From positions 21,663,592-21,700,591 of the forward strand of contig NC_135554.1 in the NCBI RefSeq assembly GCF_964340395.1: a DNA stretch of 37,000 bases. Reading direction: 5' to 3'. The position numbers and the translations under genes were made by a program. Under the pieces are notes generated by a model that saw nothing but the letters and a program-made list of their open reading frames with translations, was not told the origin of the DNA and ran no database searches. This DNA is from Glandiceps talaboti. Taxonomy: Eukaryota; Hemichordata; Enteropneusta; Spengelidae. Below, piece after piece: positions 34,878 through 37,000 of the stretch (its first letter is position 1; every line of letters begins with the position of its first letter).

Positions 34878-36726
34878 ATGAAAATGAGACCTCGACGAAC
34901 ACTGCTGATGTGTTTCAAGATTCTTCTACTCCTTGGTCTAGCACAGTGTTTATTTACAATGGTTTACATGGTGTATTTTGAAATCACATATCGTACAGTG
35001 CACTATCCATGTGACCTTGACACTTATGATAGAGGTGAGTTGTTTAGGATATTAATTAATCATTGAAATTAGACTAATGGAAGATTCATCATTGTTTGTG
35101 CTGTGCCTAATCGGGGTTGGCTGGTCGTACTTTTAGACAGAGTAAGTCGGAACTCGATTCTGACATTGTACCGTTCTAGAGTAGGAAAGGTACAATTAAT
35201 GTCAGAATTCGCATTCCGACTTACTCCATCTCTGAAATCAACAAGTGGTTACATCACTGGGATGCGAAAAAGGCTTTTGCATTTGTTTACAAATATTTAT
35301 TGTTCTTTATTGTTTACTTTTTCCTTTAGTTACCTTAAAACAACATTTTTCCGTATAAGGTGTAAGTAATAGAATAACGATTTGAAACGCTGGTGTTGTG
35401 TGTGACTTTTGAATTTCCACTGCCTTAGTAAACCCAAAAGAACTGTTACAATATTGAGTTAGAAAAAAACACAACACCAGCTTTCCAAATCGTTACTTTA
35501 TGACATGACACCTTGTAGGGGAAAAATGTGTCAAAATAGAAATGTCGACATTTCGTGATAAATGTGTGACATTTCAATTATTCCATTTATGAACAAATTA
35601 AAAATTGAACCATTGACTGTAGCTGTTATTAACTGTCAGTGAACCCTTGGTCATAAATGCAATTTCATATCCCTCTATCTGAGATCTATTGAGGGACTGT
35701 GGTCCAAGTATTCTTGCAAAGCATAGATATTTTTTTACACTGACGGAATATAGTAAAATGATGTGCGCGAGTTACAATGTAACGTTGACGTAAGAGAGGA
35801 TATCGCGTGACAATGTTGGGCACAGCATAAACAATTGTACAAGACGTCAACGAGACAGGTATAAGATTCCACAGTCAAGTTATATTATTCCAACGAGTTA
35901 TTGAGTTCACAATGAGATTTGTAATAAAACATGCCTTTGTCAAGGTAGAGAAATTGTCAGATAGATATCTTCGATCCTAATGAATTATTTCCAAAAGTTA
36001 GCGTTTTCAGAGAAATCATTACATCAATTCAATTCAATTCAATATAACTTTATTGTCCTCATCGGAAATTTGTCTTTAGCAGTAATTTGGTGCACACTAA
36101 GTTGTATTTTATCAAAAAGTGAATGTCATCCGAAACGTAGAAATAAATGGGTCTCCTCCTTGATCAAAATTTACAAAATGTAATAACCTAGAATTGGAGG
36201 TTTCATACTGTCGAAATATCAATAAACTAAATTATATTTGTCAAATTACACAAACTTGATAATTAATTTCATTTTGCAGAGCAAGTTAAGGCAGCCGTTT
36301 CGATGAAAATGTCACAGAGGTAAGGCTACGATTTTTTTTCACCGACTTGTCAACATACCATTTGAACCAACAACGCTGAAACAGAACACCGGGACGAAAA
36401 CTTTACTAAAAAAACTAAAACTAAAACTTTATTTGCTACTAAAACTTTATTTCATTCCCACGTGCCATTCCAGCGTCAGGTAGAAAAGTCGGGGCCAGAC
36501 TATACACTACATTTTATTTCAGGTTTACTGGTATTAATTACATTACACTTTTGGAGCAAAGTAAAAAAATGAAATCTTTGTTTTGATTTGTGGTCAGTTA
36601 CAATTATCCTTCATTTACACTTCTCTGACTGTTCATTCCAATGTTTTTATTTTTTCCGTACAGCACAAAACAGAACCAGTGCACGCCTTCACTTTCAAGG
36701 ACCAATATGAAAAAACTGAGAGACGA
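34878..36726 (+). CDS. Type II membrane protein, first three coding exons (3' partial)
   Basis: Exon 1: ATG 34878 to 35034 (donor GTGAGT). Exon 2: 36280-36319 (acceptor TTTTGCAG, donor GTAAGG). Exon 3: 36664-36726 (acceptor CCGTACAG, donor GTAAGT). The phases fit (1, 2, 2), giving about 86 residues before the window ends. The protein starts MKMRPRR, a short basic cytoplasmic tail, then a ~25-residue hydrophobic segment (residues 9-33) and a lumenal stem: the topology of Golgi/ER glycosyltransferases, sulfotransferases and secretory-pathway kinases. QCTPSLSRTNMKKLRD in exon 3 faintly recalls the Cys-Ser/Thr-Pro...Leu segment before the kinase fold of protein O-mannose kinase (POMK), but this is too weak to name. 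Another in-frame ATG (codon 3) is possible. An upstream non-coding exon may exist. No catalytic domain lies inside the window. Confidence 0.55.
35137..35237. mobile_element. Hairpin MITE in intron 1 of the type II membrane protein gene
   Basis: GAGTAAGTCGGAA with TTCCGACTTACTC, and ATTCTGACATTGTACC with GGTACAATTAATGTCAGAAT, form a ~35-bp stem around a 16-base loop. Short CAGAG / CTCTG ends extend it. Confidence 0.75.
35357..35514. mobile_element. Second hairpin MITE in the same intron
   Basis: AAGGTGT and ACACCTT termini. The inner pair AACGATTTGAAACGCTGGTG with CACCAGCTTTCCAAATCGTT and GTTGTGTG with ACACAAC fold in order around a ~65-base loop. Confidence 0.72.
36017..36180 (-). mobile_element. 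Retroelement 3' end with (TTGAA)n tail
   Basis: On the minus strand, GAGGACAATAAAGTTATATT runs into GAATTGAATTGAATTG, the typical end of many LINE/SINE families with a pentamer tail. The body is too short to place in a family. Confidence 0.55.
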
Positions 36727-37000
36727 GTAAGTTTTTTGTTTCTTTCATTTCTTTAGAAAATGAGATGTTATTAAAGAGACTACTAGTGTACGTTTAGTTT
36801 ATGGATATTTATATACCTGAGAATCGCATCAGTGATCAGAGAGAAACCGAAGGTTGATAACCTCCCTGTCACAAAAGCAAACCCTGGACTCAAACCCTCA
36901 TCGCAGCCGTAATATTTTTGTTCCATACTGAATGTATATCCAGTAGATATAGATTTTTTTGTAATTATGATTTTCATCCAGTATATGTGAGTATCTTGCG

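Noticed and set aside
36783-36977. Minus-strand frame MEQKYYGCDEGLSPGFAF with a GTATAT donor-like end
   Set aside because: Non-repetitive and slightly protein-like, but no homology recognised, and it lies opposite an intron of the plus-strand gene. Could be revisited with transcript data.

Overview
This is a stretch of an animal (metazoan) nuclear genome. Genes are sparse and split by GT-AG introns, introns are long, and simple-sequence DNA, foldback/MITE-like elements and non-LTR retrotransposon pieces are very dense. The gene families present (NFIL3-type bZIP, BTB-BACK-kelch, a CYP4F/4V-like cytochrome P450, a ubiquitin-like protein with a CaaX end) and the style of the repeats suggest a marine invertebrate, perhaps a lancelet or hemichordate; a lophotrochozoan cannot be excluded. 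The species assignment is inference only. I see no bacterial, plasmid, CRISPR or viral gene system.

Layout. (1) 1-784: the 3' part of a gene for three tandem ubiquitin-like domains ending in a CaaX prenylation box. (2) 785-4362: non-coding, with a GTAT/TTTG microsatellite and a degenerate foldback element. (3) 4363-5787: a single-exon BTB-BACK-kelch protein, followed by a sharply bounded 213-bp foldback MITE with a 9-bp target duplication. (4) 7068-8269: three long AT arrays around a hairpin related to a hammerhead-ribozyme-like repeat. (5) 8564-9629, minus strand: the terminal coding exon of an NFIL3/E4BP4-like bZIP repressor. (6) 9690-21500: no host gene recognised. It holds microsatellites, a decayed LINE 3' end with a structured tail, two copies of a foldback element with tandem subrepeats, a 522-bp foldback element, a fresh-looking 5'-truncated LINE with a 12-bp target duplication, a tRNA-derived SINE, a hammerhead-like core and a 1.2-kb compound tetranucleotide array. 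(7) 21507-29812: a nine-exon CYP4 monooxygenase gene that can be assembled completely from the sequence (536 aa, all signature motifs present); its introns carry several MITE/foldback elements. (8) 29813-34800: intergenic, with two minisatellites and hairpin elements. (9) 34878-36726: the first three coding exons of a type II membrane protein that runs off the right edge.

The genes do not form a pathway: each is an independent eukaryotic unit. The strongest observations are the triple-UBL/CaaX protein, the family of foldback elements (two with intact 9-10 bp target duplications), the hammerhead-like repeat, and the precisely delimited LINE insertion. All coordinates and splice sites were read by eye; homology calls rest on recognised motifs and not on searches.
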